From contig DIVQ01000022.1 of the NCBI GenBank assembly GCA_002423325.1, forward strand, positions 557 to 7,512: a DNA stretch of 6,956 nucleotides, read 5' to 3'. Numbering within the stretch: position 1 is the stretch's first letter; the number at the start of each line of letters is the position of its first letter. Under the pieces are notes generated by a model. That model did no database searches. It was not told the origin of the DNA and saw only the letters and a list, made by a program, of their open reading frames with translations. This DNA comes from Anaerolineales bacterium UBA6128 (GTDB lineage: Bacteria > Chloroflexota > Anaerolineae > UBA1429). The position numbers and the translations under genes were made by a program. Below are positions 1-6,157 of the stretch, piece by piece.

Positions 1-312
1 GAGGGCGCCAACGGTCCCACCACCCCTGAGGCTGATCGCATACTCGAAGAGCGCGGCATCACCGTCGTGCCCGACATCCTGGCGAACGCCGGCGGCGTTA
101 CCGTCTCGTACTTTGAGTGGGTACAGGGCTTGCAGATCTTTTTCTGGAGCGAGGACGAAGTGAACGATCGCTTGCGCCAGCACATGGTCAGTTCGTTCCA
201 GCAGGTAGTTGAGATCGCGCGCGCGCAGCAGTGCAGCCTGCGCAACGCCGCCTACATTAAAGCCATCACACGCGTCTCGCGCGCCAAGGAAGTGCGGGCG
301 ATCTATCCATAG
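1..312 (+). CDS. gdhA: Glu/Leu/Phe/Val dehydrogenase (glutamate dehydrogenase), C-terminal fragment
   Basis: Frame 1 is open from the first base to the TAG at 310-312, giving 103 residues. The start and the catalytic lysine domain lie off the left edge. Glutamate dehydrogenase catalyses the reversible oxidative deamination of glutamate to 2-oxoglutarate and ammonia in the cytoplasm. The visible part is the end of the nucleotide-binding domain and the C-terminal helices. It opens with EGANGPTTPEAD, then has VVPDILANAGGVTVSYFEW, both hallmark strings of the family, and FFWSEDEVNDRL. The tail, with SLRNAAYIKAI and a final IYP, matches the usual hexameric enzyme end, so the C-terminus is intact. 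An internal ATG at 79 or later is not a start, because coding continues upstream of it. The NAD/NADP preference cannot be read from this part. The symbol is generic: a leucine- or phenylalanine-specific relative cannot be fully excluded, but the FFW and WVQ context favours glutamate. Confidence 0.93.
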   Translation, partial: EGANGPTTPEADRILEERGITVVPDILANAGGVTVSYFEWVQGLQIFFWSEDEVNDRLRQHMVSSFQQVVEIARAQQCSLRNAAYIKAITRVSRAKEVRAIYP

Positions 313-340
313 CGCCGGCCCCGCTCACGCGACCTGACAA

Positions 341-364
341 GGCCCTCCCGGGACGCATAGGGCC
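341..364 (+). other. Small inverted repeat downstream of the dehydrogenase
   Basis: GGCCCT at 341-346 pairs perfectly with AGGGCC at 359-364 across a 12-base loop. It lies 28 bases after the dehydrogenase stop. No run of T follows it, so it is at best a weak or factor-dependent terminator or a 3'-end stabilising hairpin. Six-base GC palindromes are common by chance in DNA this rich in GC. Confidence 0.2.
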
Positions 365-374
365 GCGCAGCGGG

Positions 375-403
375 TTGATGTTACGGCCAAAGAGTGGTAA
401 CAT
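375..403 (+). promoter_or_regulatory. Possible sigma70-type promoter for tpiA
   Basis: TTGATG at 375-380 and TAACAT at 398-403 are spaced by 17 bases. Each matches its consensus (TTGACA, TATAAT) at four of six positions. Transcription would begin near 410, just upstream of the tpiA ribosome binding site at 418. The match is modest. The region is the only AT-richer stretch between the two genes, and the spacing is ideal, which gives it some weight. Confidence 0.35.
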
Positions 404-404
404 C
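377..404. promoter_or_regulatory. Perfect 8-bp dyad overlapping the tpiA promoter candidate
   Basis: GATGTTAC at 377-384 is the exact reverse complement of GTAACATC at 397-404, with a 12-base spacer. The left arm covers the end of the candidate -35 and the right arm covers the candidate -10. This could be a repressor operator with half-sites about 20 bases apart, two helical turns. It could also form a hairpin in a transcript reading through from the dehydrogenase. No regulator family is assigned. Confidence 0.35.
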
Positions 405-417
405 CGCCAAACGACGC

Positions 418-425
418 GGAGGTGA
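418..425 (+). promoter_or_regulatory. Strong ribosome binding site that fixes the tpiA start
   Basis: GGAGGTGA at 418-425 is a near-perfect anti-Shine-Dalgarno match. The GGAGG core ends seven bases before the ATG at 430. It selects that ATG over the in-frame ATG at 394, which would place this motif inside the coding region and add 12 residues unlike the family N-terminus. Confidence 0.85.
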
Positions 426-429
426 GAGC

Positions 430-1203
430 ATGCGCATACCGATACTGGCCGGCAACTGGAAGATGAACAAAACCGTCGCGGAGGCGGTCGCCTTGGTGAA
501 CGAGATGCAGGCCGACCTGCTGCAAGTGCCTGGAGTCGACCGAGTGCTGTGTCCGCCCTTTATGGCCGTACCCGACGTCTCGCGACTGCTGCGAGGCACT
601 CCGTTGGGCGTCGGCGCCCAGAACCTCTTCTGGGAGCCGAGCGGCGCCTTTACGGGCGAGATCTCGCCCTTGATGGTGCGCGAGTTCTGCCAGTATGTGA
701 TCATCGGCCACTCGGAGCGCCGTCAGTACTTTGGTGAAACGGACGAGACGGTCAATCAAAAGATCGTCGCTGCCCTGGCCAACGACCTTGTTCCCATCGT
801 GTGCGTCGGCGAGAGCCTGGCACAGCGTCAGGCCGAACAGACTGAGGCCTGGGTGACCGGTCAGGTAGAGGCGGCGCTCAAGGGGCTCAGCGCGTCGCAG
901 GTCGCCGGGCTGGTGCTCGCCTACGAGCCCATCTGGGCCATCGGTACCGGGCTGGCGGCCACGGCTGCCGACGCCCAGGCCGTCTGTGGTGCCGTGGTAC
1001 GCGCCACGGTCGCCCGCCTCTACGATGACGCCACGGCGCAGGCCGTGCGCATACAGTACGGGGGCAGCGTCAAGCCAAACAATACCGCCGAGCTGATGTC
1101 GCAGCCCGACATCGACGGCGCCCTGGTGGGCGGCGCCAGCCTGAAGGCCGCGGATTTTGTGGGAATCGTACGCGCTTCAGCGCAGGCCAAAGGGTTGCTC
1201 TAG
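430..1203 (+). CDS. tpiA: Triosephosphate isomerase
   Basis: This is a cytoplasmic glycolysis/gluconeogenesis enzyme that interconverts dihydroxyacetone phosphate and glyceraldehyde 3-phosphate. The 257-residue product has the usual length for a single-domain (beta/alpha)8 barrel. All catalytic elements are visible: the substrate-binding Asn9 and Lys11 in AGNWKMN, the electrophilic His94 in IIGHSERRQYFGE with Glu96, the general base Glu166 in AYEPIWAIGTG, which also starts the mobile loop 6, and the phosphate-gripping YGGSV at 210-214 followed by DGALVGGASL near the end. The start at 430 is set by a strong ribosome binding site and by the family N-terminus MRIPILAGNWK. The gene lies 117 bases after the dehydrogenase and is followed within ten bases by a hairpin, so it may be monocistronic or the end of a unit. 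The usual partners gap and pgk are not adjacent on the visible side. Nothing suggests loss of function. Confidence 0.98.
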   Translation: MRIPILAGNWKMNKTVAEAVALVNEMQADLLQVPGVDRVLCPPFMAVPDVSRLLRGTPLGVGAQNLFWEPSGAFTGEISPLMVREFCQYVIIGHSERRQYFGETDETVNQKIVAALANDLVPIVCVGESLAQRQAEQTEAWVTGQVEAALKGLSASQVAGLVLAYEPIWAIGTGLAATAADAQAVCGAVVRATVARLYDDATAQAVRIQYGGSVKPNNTAELMSQPDIDGALVGGASLKAADFVGIVRASAQAKGLL

Positions 1204-1210
1204 ATCTCAC

Positions 1211-1245
1211 GGGGGCAGGCCGAAACGCGTATTGGGCCTGCCCTC
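1211..1245 (+). terminator. GC-rich hairpin after tpiA, probable terminator
   Basis: GGGGGCAGGCC at 1211-1221 pairs with GGCCTGCCCTC at 1235-1245. That is an 11-bp stem with one G-U pair and a 13-base loop, starting seven bases after the tpiA stop. The following bases are pyrimidine-rich (TCTGCCTC) but are not a true T-tract. It is therefore a good transcript end or attenuator, though not a textbook intrinsic terminator. It separates tpiA from the kinase gene. Confidence 0.6.
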
Positions 1246-1329
1246 TCTGCCTCACAGACCTTGAGCGTTGTCGCATCTGGGCTTCGCAACATGAACGCTT
1301 CAATACATCCTTAGCGACGCAGGCGGTCG

Positions 1330-3567
1330 ATGGGCCTCAGATTCACCCCCTACACCCTGCCGCTCCTGGCCAGCGTCATTCTCCTGGTAGTTGTGGCAGC
1401 TACGATCGCGTGGCGCAGGCCCGCGCGCCACTGGCTTGCCCACGTCCTCCTGCTACTGGGTGCTGCCGAATGGTGTCTCACTTACGCGCTCGAGATCTCC
1501 AGCGCCACTCTCGAGAAAGCACTCTTCTGGGCGCGCGCAGAGTACATCGGCATCGGTCTAGTGGCGCTTTGCCTGCCCCTGTCTGCGCTGGTATATAGCA
1601 GCCGCGAGCGACACATCACAAGACGCAACGTGCTGCTGCTCTGCATCATGCCGGCGATAAGTATCGTGGCTGTGTACACCAACGATCTGCACATGCTCTT
1701 CTGGACCAGCTATGGGTACACAGACAGTGGGCGTGTCTTTCAGCTGTTGCTCGGACACGGCGTGCTCTTCTGGCTCAATATCGCCTTTACCTACGCCAGC
1801 GCGCTGTTTGTGGCAGGCACACTCGCGTTCATGCTGCACCAAGCCAGGGGTCTGCTGCGCCTTCACCTTGGTTTGATCCTCGTAGCGGCGATAGTGCCCG
1901 TCGGCGCCCATCTGCTGCACCTCTTGCAGCTCAGCCCCCTCCCGAACGTCGAGCTCGCACCCCTTTCTTTCAGCTTTTCGGGCTTGACTCTGGCATGGGG
2001 CGTCTTTCGAGTGCGCCTGTTTGACGTGATCCCCATTGCTCGCCACGCAGTGATCGAGAACATGGCCGACGGCATGCTCGTCCTCGATATGCAGAATCGC
2101 ATCGTCGATATCAATGCTTCGGCCGAGCGCCTGCTGGCCATCAGCCGCGGAGAGGTGATCGGCGAGCCGGTTGGCCGTGTGCCACAGTTGGGCACGCTTC
2201 GGGCTGGCTGGACCGACCCGGCCGTCGCTCAGCCAATGTTGCTCTCCGGCGAGGACCGGGTGCGCGAATGCGAACTGCATGTGTCATCGCTGTACTCCAG
2301 TGACAAGATCCTCACCGGCCACCTGCTGATTCTGCGCGACGTCACCGTACAGCGCCGTCTTGAGCACCAACTGCGTCAGGCGCGCAAGATGGAGGCCATT
2401 GGCCAACTCGCCGGCGGCATCGCACACGAGTTCAACAACCAACTGCAGATCATCAACGGCTATGCCGAGTTCGTGCTCGAGCAACTTGAAGCCTCCTCGC
2501 CCCTGCGCAGCGACTTGGAGGTGATCCAGCGCGCCGGACTGCATTCAGCCGCACTTACCCAGCAACTGGTCGCCTTCAGCCGCCAGCAGCCAGTGCAGGT
2601 CGTGCAGTTGGATCTGAACGACTTGGTGACGGGCTTGCGCAAGACGCTGCGACCGATCATCGGAGAGCACGCCACGCTCGATCTGCGGCTGTCACCCGAT
2701 CTCAGTCCTGTGCGCGCCGACGCCGGCCAGATCCCCCAGGCGCTGATCAACCTCGTGGCCAATGCGCGGGACGCCATCGAGGAAGCACACGCGCTTTCCG
2801 CGCAGGTCGAATCGGGACGCATCGTGATCGAGACTGCCAACGTCCTGCTCGACGAGGCCTTTGCGCTGGCGCACGCCGGCATGTTGCCAGGACTTTATGT
2901 CATGTTGAGCGTCAGCGACAATGGCATCGGGTTGTCTGATGAGGTATTGCAGCACCTGTTCGAGCCCTTCTTTACGACCAAGGAGGTCGGACGCGGCGCG
3001 GGCCTCGGCCTGGCCACCGTCTATGGCGTCGTCAAGCAGAGCAACGGCTTTATCTTTGCAGACCGTCTGGCAACCGGCGGCACCGCCATGCGCATCTATC
3101 TGCCGCCCAGCCCGAGCGATGGGACTGTCCCCGGCATCACTGTGCCCTCACTGGCCGAGGCCGCAGGCGGCAGCGAGCAGGTTCTGGTGCTGGACGATCG
3201 CGGATCGGTTGGAGCGGTAACGGCACAGATGCTCACGCACCTGGGCTACAGCGTTGCGCGCGCAACCAACGGCAAAAGTGCTCTCACCCTCCTGGACGCC
3301 AGCCCAAGCCCATTCGAACTGCTGCTGACAGACGTGTCGATGGGGCACGATGGCGCCCACGCCGTCGTCAGACGGCTGCGCAACGCCCACGCAGCGCGCT
3401 GGCCGGGTCGGCCATTGCGCGTGCTTTACATGTCCGGCTATGCCTCCGATGCGCTCATGCAGCGGGGTGCGCTCGCATCGACCGACACCTTTCTCCCCAA
3501 GCCCTTCACGGCAGAACAACTGGCAGCCGCCGTACGACAGGCTCTGACCCCCGGCTCAGTGATTTGA
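1330..3567 (+). CDS. Hybrid sensor histidine kinase: 7TM sensor, PAS, HisKA/HATPase, receiver
   Basis: This is an inner-membrane signalling kinase of 745 residues. Residues 1-230 hold about seven hydrophobic segments (near 9-28, 36-54, 72-90, 100-117, 145-170, 177-198 and 207-226). They look like the HisKA_7TM N-terminal sensor; the FWARAEYIGIG stretch near 66-76 is typical of it. A PAS domain spans about 241-340 and ends in LRDVT. The dimerisation helix carries the phospho-accepting His366 in GGIAHEFNN. The ATPase domain shows the N-box around Asn478 (NARDAI), DNGIG at 530-534, FEPFFTTK at 544-551 and the glycine lid GAGLGL at 556-561. A C-terminal receiver (about 617-738) has Asp622/Asp623, the phospho-acceptor Asp668, Ser702 and Lys724, so it looks functional. 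The usual Pro after the acceptor (DxxMP) is missing (DVSMG). An in-frame TAG at 1312 makes ATG 1330 the first possible start; AGGCGG just before it is a poor, close ribosome binding site. There is no output domain, so a partner must act downstream. The signal is unknown. Confidence 0.93.
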   Translation: MGLRFTPYTLPLLASVILLVVVAATIAWRRPARHWLAHVLLLLGAAEWCLTYALEISSATLEKALFWARAEYIGIGLVALCLPLSALVYSSRERHITRRNVLLLCIMPAISIVAVYTNDLHMLFWTSYGYTDSGRVFQLLLGHGVLFWLNIAFTYASALFVAGTLAFMLHQARGLLRLHLGLILVAAIVPVGAHLLHLLQLSPLPNVELAPLSFSFSGLTLAWGVFRVRLFDVIPIARHAVIENMADGMLVLDMQNRIVDINASAERLLAISRGEVIGEPVGRVPQLGTLRAGWTDPAVAQPMLLSGEDRVRECELHVSSLYSSDKILTGHLLILRDVTVQRRLEHQLRQARKMEAIGQLAGGIAHEFNNQLQIINGYAEFVLEQLEASSPLRSDLEVIQRAGLHSAALTQQLVAFSRQQPVQVVQLDLNDLVTGLRKTLRPIIGEHATLDLRLSPDLSPVRADAGQIPQALINLVANARDAIEEAHALSAQVESGRIVIETANVLLDEAFALAHAGMLPGLYVMLSVSDNGIGLSDEVLQHLFEPFFTTKEVGRGAGLGLATVYGVVKQSNGFIFADRLATGGTAMRIYLPPSPSDGTVPGITVPSLAEAAGGSEQVLVLDDRGSVGAVTAQMLTHLGYSVARATNGKSALTLLDASPSPFELLLTDVSMGHDGAHAVVRRLRNAHAARWPGRPLRVLYMSGYASDALMQRGALASTDTFLPKPFTAEQLAAAVRQALTPGSVI

Positions 3568-3591
3568 CCTCTCGCGCCAGCTCCTTAGAAT
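3564..3591 (+). promoter_or_regulatory. Probable sigma70-type promoter for the phosphatase-like gene and oxidoreductase
   Basis: TTGACC at 3564-3569 and TAGAAT at 3586-3591 each match consensus at five of six bases, with a 16-base spacer. The -35 box includes the kinase TGA stop (3565-3567). Transcription would start near 3598, leaving a leader of about 20 bases that contains the GAGGAG ribosome binding site at 3607-3612. This suggests the two downstream genes can be expressed apart from the kinase. Confidence 0.5.
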
Positions 3592-3618
3592 GAATATGAC
3601 AACCCTGAGGAGCAAAGC

Positions 3619-4194
3619 ATGTTCGAGCTGTACCTGATTCGACACGGCCAGACGGAAGAGACGTGTCACGTCACCGACCCCTACAGCGCGCAGTTGACGG
3701 CCGTCGGCCTGGACCAGTCGCGAGCACTGGCCGGTGCCTGCGCTGCCTGGCAGATTGAGTACCTGGGTGTGAGCACTACGCTGCATTCCCAGCAGACGGC
3801 CGATATCATCAATGAGCGCCTTCCGCAGGCGATGCGACGTGATCTTCAGGATCTCGAGGACGTCACGCTGGACGATCTCAACCTTGATCCGACGGCCTCG
3901 CACCGCATGGAGACCTGGACACCCGAACAGCGGCAGGCTGGCCTGCGCCAGACTTGGACGCGCGTTACGTCTGCCCTTGCCCGCATCCTCCTCTATTGCG
4001 AGCGCAACGGCGTCGAGCGGATCGCGCTGGTGGCCGGCCCCGATGTCCTGAGCCTTGTGCTGCTCAGCTACTTTGGGCTCGACTGGCGCATGGATGGGCG
4101 GATGTCGATTCAGCTCGACGCCGGGTCAACCACTCATCTCACGGTATCATCTGACGGTCGCATTCAGGTGGATTGGGTCAACCGTCTGCCATAG
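3619..4194 (+). CDS. Histidine phosphatase (phosphoglycerate mutase-like) family protein, probably catalytically degenerate
   Basis: The 191-residue product has the histidine phosphatase superfamily fold signature. The N-terminus MFELYLIRHGQTEE contains the phospho-accepting motif Arg8-His9-Gly10, followed by the family pattern LTAVGLDQSRAL at about 31-42. Active members transfer phosphate through this His with help from a second Arg and a second His. Here those appear lost. The usual SPLxRAxxTA reads STTLHSQQTA, with His56 in place of Arg. The usual VSHGG reads VAGPD at about 138-142, with Gly140 where the second His should be. Glu80 may keep the acidic position. It may be a pseudo-phosphatase, a binding protein or an altered enzyme; a normal mutase or phosphatase role should not be assumed. 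No signal peptide or membrane segment is seen, so it should be cytoplasmic. GAGGAG at 3607-3612 supports the start. It follows the kinase by 51 bases and precedes the oxidoreductase by 41, suggesting shared transcription with the latter. Fold is confident, function is not. Confidence 0.85.
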   Translation: MFELYLIRHGQTEETCHVTDPYSAQLTAVGLDQSRALAGACAAWQIEYLGVSTTLHSQQTADIINERLPQAMRRDLQDLEDVTLDDLNLDPTASHRMETWTPEQRQAGLRQTWTRVTSALARILLYCERNGVERIALVAGPDVLSLVLLSYFGLDWRMDGRMSIQLDAGSTTHLTVSSDGRIQVDWVNRLP

Positions 4195-4222
4195 AGCGAA
4201 CCGCGCAACATCTCGACGTTAC

Positions 4223-4227
4223 GGAGG
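4223..4227 (+). promoter_or_regulatory. Ribosome binding site that fixes the oxidoreductase start
   Basis: GGAGG at 4223-4227 sits eight bases before the ATG at 4236. It rules out the longer in-frame start at 4173, which would overlap the upstream gene by 22 bases and add 21 residues unlike the family. An ATG at 4231 is closer to the motif but out of frame and leads nowhere. Confidence 0.8.
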
Positions 4228-4235
4228 AATATGCT

Positions 4236-6119
4236 ATGTCTTTCGGCCATTGGGGCAAGGCCCTGCGCGTCAATCTGACGACTGGGACCATTGCCTCCGA
4301 AGCACTTGACGAGGTTTTCCTGCGCCGCTACCTGGGCGGCTGGGGCTTTATTGCCTACTATTTGCTCAAAGAGGTGCCAAGTGGCGCCGATCCACTCGGG
4401 CCCGACAACAGGCTCATCTATGCGACTGGACCCATCACCGGCCAGCCCCTGGCTGGCGGCGGCCGCCACATGATCGGCGCCCGGTCTCCCCTGACGGGCG
4501 GCTTTGCGGGATCAGAATGCGGCGGTTACTTTGGGGCAGAGCTCAAACGCGCAGGCTGGGATGTCATCATCATCGAGGGCGCCTCGGCCGCGCCAGTCTA
4601 TCTCTCAATTCATAACGACGAGGTCTCGCTGCAACCCGCCGATCACCTATGGGGCCAGGAGACCTGGGAGGTCGAGCAGGCCATCCGCCAGGAGGCCGGC
4701 GAACGCAACATGCGCGTGTCACAGTGTGGCCCGGCGGGCGAGCACTTGGCTTTGTTGGCCAACGTCATGCATGACTGCACCCGTGCGGCCGGCCGAGGCG
4801 GACTGGGCGCCGTGATGGGCAGCAAAAAACTGCGGGCAGTGGCCGTGCGCGGCACTCACCGCCCCCCCGTCGCAGACAAAGCCTCCCTCGATGCCCTCGG
4901 CAAGTGGTTCCGCGAACACTATACCGAGACCGGCTCGGCTATCTTTTCGACGTTGGCGACCATGCGGATGGTACGCGTCAACAACTCCAAGGGCGGCCTG
5001 CCCACGCGCAACTTTAGCGAGGGGGTCTTCGACCGTTTTGAGGACGTGAGCGCCGAGCGCCAGCTCGAGACCTGGAACGTGGAGCGCGAGACCTGTTATG
5101 GCTGCCCCATCCGCTGCAAGTGGGTGGTCGAGGTTGATGACGAAGCGTTCCGGGCTGAGCGCAAATACGGCGGTCCCGAATACGAGACGACCGGCGCCTT
5201 TGGCCCGCTGTGCGGCATCAGCGATCTCAGAGTCATCAACCGCGCCAACCAGTTGTGTAACGCCAACGGGCTGGACACGATCGGCACGGGCGTGACGCTC
5301 GCTTGGGCGATGGAATGCGCGGAGCGCGGCCTGCTCACGTCTGCGGACACCGATGGCCTGGACCTGCGCTTTGGCCACGCAGAGGCATTTCTCGCAATGA
5401 TCGAGCATATGGCAAAGCGTAAGGGCTATGGCGCGGTGCTTGCGGATGGCTCGATGCGCGCAGCCAAGGCGCTGGGCAAGGATTCAATCAGCTTTGCCAT
5501 CCAGGTCAAGGGCCAGGAGATGGCCATGCACGACCCCCGCGTCAAGTTCGGCCATGGCCTCGGGGTGGCCGTATCGCCCACGGGCGCCGACCATATGCAC
5601 AACGTGCATGACAACGGCTATACCACCGATGGCGGCATTGAGGATCTCAAGGCCTTTGGCGTACTCGAGCCATTGCCCTGGGACGACTTGAGCACCGACA
5701 AGGTGCGCATGGTGCGCTACGGAATGCTGTGGCGCGTGTTCGACAATCTGGCAGGCTTTTGCATGTTTCAAGCCTGGACGCCCAAGCAAAAGGCCGACCT
5801 GATTGCCGCAGCAACCGGCTGGAACACCTCGGTACTTGAGCTGTTCGAGGCCGCTGAACGCGCCTATGACATGGCCCGCGCCTTTAACGCGCTGCAGGGC
5901 ATCGGGCCAGAAGAGGACCGGCTGCCGACACGCATCCACACCCCTGTACCAGAAGGCCCGGCTGCCGGCATCGCCCCCACGCAAGAGGCGATGGACGGCG
6001 CTGTCCAAAAGTTCTACGCCCAGATGGGCTGGGATCCCGCCACCGGCGCCCCCACCCGTGCGCGCCTGGAAGAGCTGGGAATCGGCTGGATTGCCGACCT
6101 GCTGGAAGCCCAGGCCTAG
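4236..6119 (+). CDS. aor: Aldehyde ferredoxin oxidoreductase family (tungsten/molybdenum bis-pterin enzyme)
   Basis: The 627-residue product has the family's usual length. Members oxidise aldehydes to carboxylates, passing electrons to ferredoxin in the cytoplasm through a W (or Mo) bis-pyranopterin site and one [4Fe-4S] cluster. The N-terminus GKALRVNLTTG and YLGGWGF is typical. GGRHMIGARSPLTGG (about 75-89) and GGYFGAELKRAGWD belong to the pterin-binding N-terminal domain. The cluster ligands are complete: Cys287, Cys290 and Cys294 in CYGCPIRC, plus Cys509 in GFCMF. This spacing is close to Cys288/291/295/494 of the Pyrococcus furiosus enzyme. GPEYET (313-318) and GADHMH (about 450-455) fit the conserved active-site region of the C-terminal domains, with His453 a possible counterpart of the proposed proton-donating His. 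No signal peptide is seen. Substrate is not readable: relatives use acetaldehyde, formaldehyde or glyceraldehyde 3-phosphate, and benzoyl-CoA reductase BamB is a more distant relative. No ferredoxin, MoaD-like or pterin gene lies beside it. The upstream phosphatase-fold gene is probably co-transcribed. Confidence 0.95.
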   Translation: MSFGHWGKALRVNLTTGTIASEALDEVFLRRYLGGWGFIAYYLLKEVPSGADPLGPDNRLIYATGPITGQPLAGGGRHMIGARSPLTGGFAGSECGGYFGAELKRAGWDVIIIEGASAAPVYLSIHNDEVSLQPADHLWGQETWEVEQAIRQEAGERNMRVSQCGPAGEHLALLANVMHDCTRAAGRGGLGAVMGSKKLRAVAVRGTHRPPVADKASLDALGKWFREHYTETGSAIFSTLATMRMVRVNNSKGGLPTRNFSEGVFDRFEDVSAERQLETWNVERETCYGCPIRCKWVVEVDDEAFRAERKYGGPEYETTGAFGPLCGISDLRVINRANQLCNANGLDTIGTGVTLAWAMECAERGLLTSADTDGLDLRFGHAEAFLAMIEHMAKRKGYGAVLADGSMRAAKALGKDSISFAIQVKGQEMAMHDPRVKFGHGLGVAVSPTGADHMHNVHDNGYTTDGGIEDLKAFGVLEPLPWDDLSTDKVRMVRYGMLWRVFDNLAGFCMFQAWTPKQKADLIAAATGWNTSVLELFEAAERAYDMARAFNALQGIGPEEDRLPTRIHTPVPEGPAAGIAPTQEAMDGAVQKFYAQMGWDPATGAPTRARLEELGIGWIADLLEAQA

Positions 6120-6131
6120 CCACCCAAACTT

Positions 6132-6157
6132 GCGCCGGCGCGTGTCAGTCCCGGCGC
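6132..6157. terminator. GC-rich inverted repeat between convergent genes, possible two-way terminator
   Basis: GCGCCGG at 6132-6138 pairs with CCGGCGC at 6151-6157 across a 12-base loop. The left arm also forms part of a perfect 10-base palindrome, GCGCCGGCGC, at 6132-6141. The repeat sits in the 25-base gap between two facing stop codons and runs into the last codons of the sulfatase. No T-tract flanks it on either strand, so intrinsic termination is uncertain. Confidence 0.35.

Noticed and set aside
394..429. Longer start for tpiA at 394
   Set aside because: The strong ribosome binding site at 418-425 would lie inside the gene, and the extra 12 residues do not fit the family N-terminus.
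1246..1329. Promoter for the kinase gene
   Set aside because: TTGAGC at 1261-1266 has no TATAAT-like partner at proper spacing, and ATACAT at 1303-1308 has no good -35. I do not call a promoter here.
1558..2280. 240-codon open frame on the - strand inside the kinase gene
   Set aside because: It lies wholly within a well-supported kinase, has a low-complexity polar composition with no family motif, and is the kind of antisense frame expected in GC-rich coding DNA.
4173..4235. Longer start for the oxidoreductase at 4173
   Set aside because: It would overlap the upstream gene and bury the GGAGG motif; family similarity begins at the 4236 Met.
4719..5408. 229-codon open frame on the - strand inside the oxidoreductase
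   Set aside because: It is antisense to the cluster-binding region of a clear family member and has no recognisable motif or ribosome binding site of its own that I can see.
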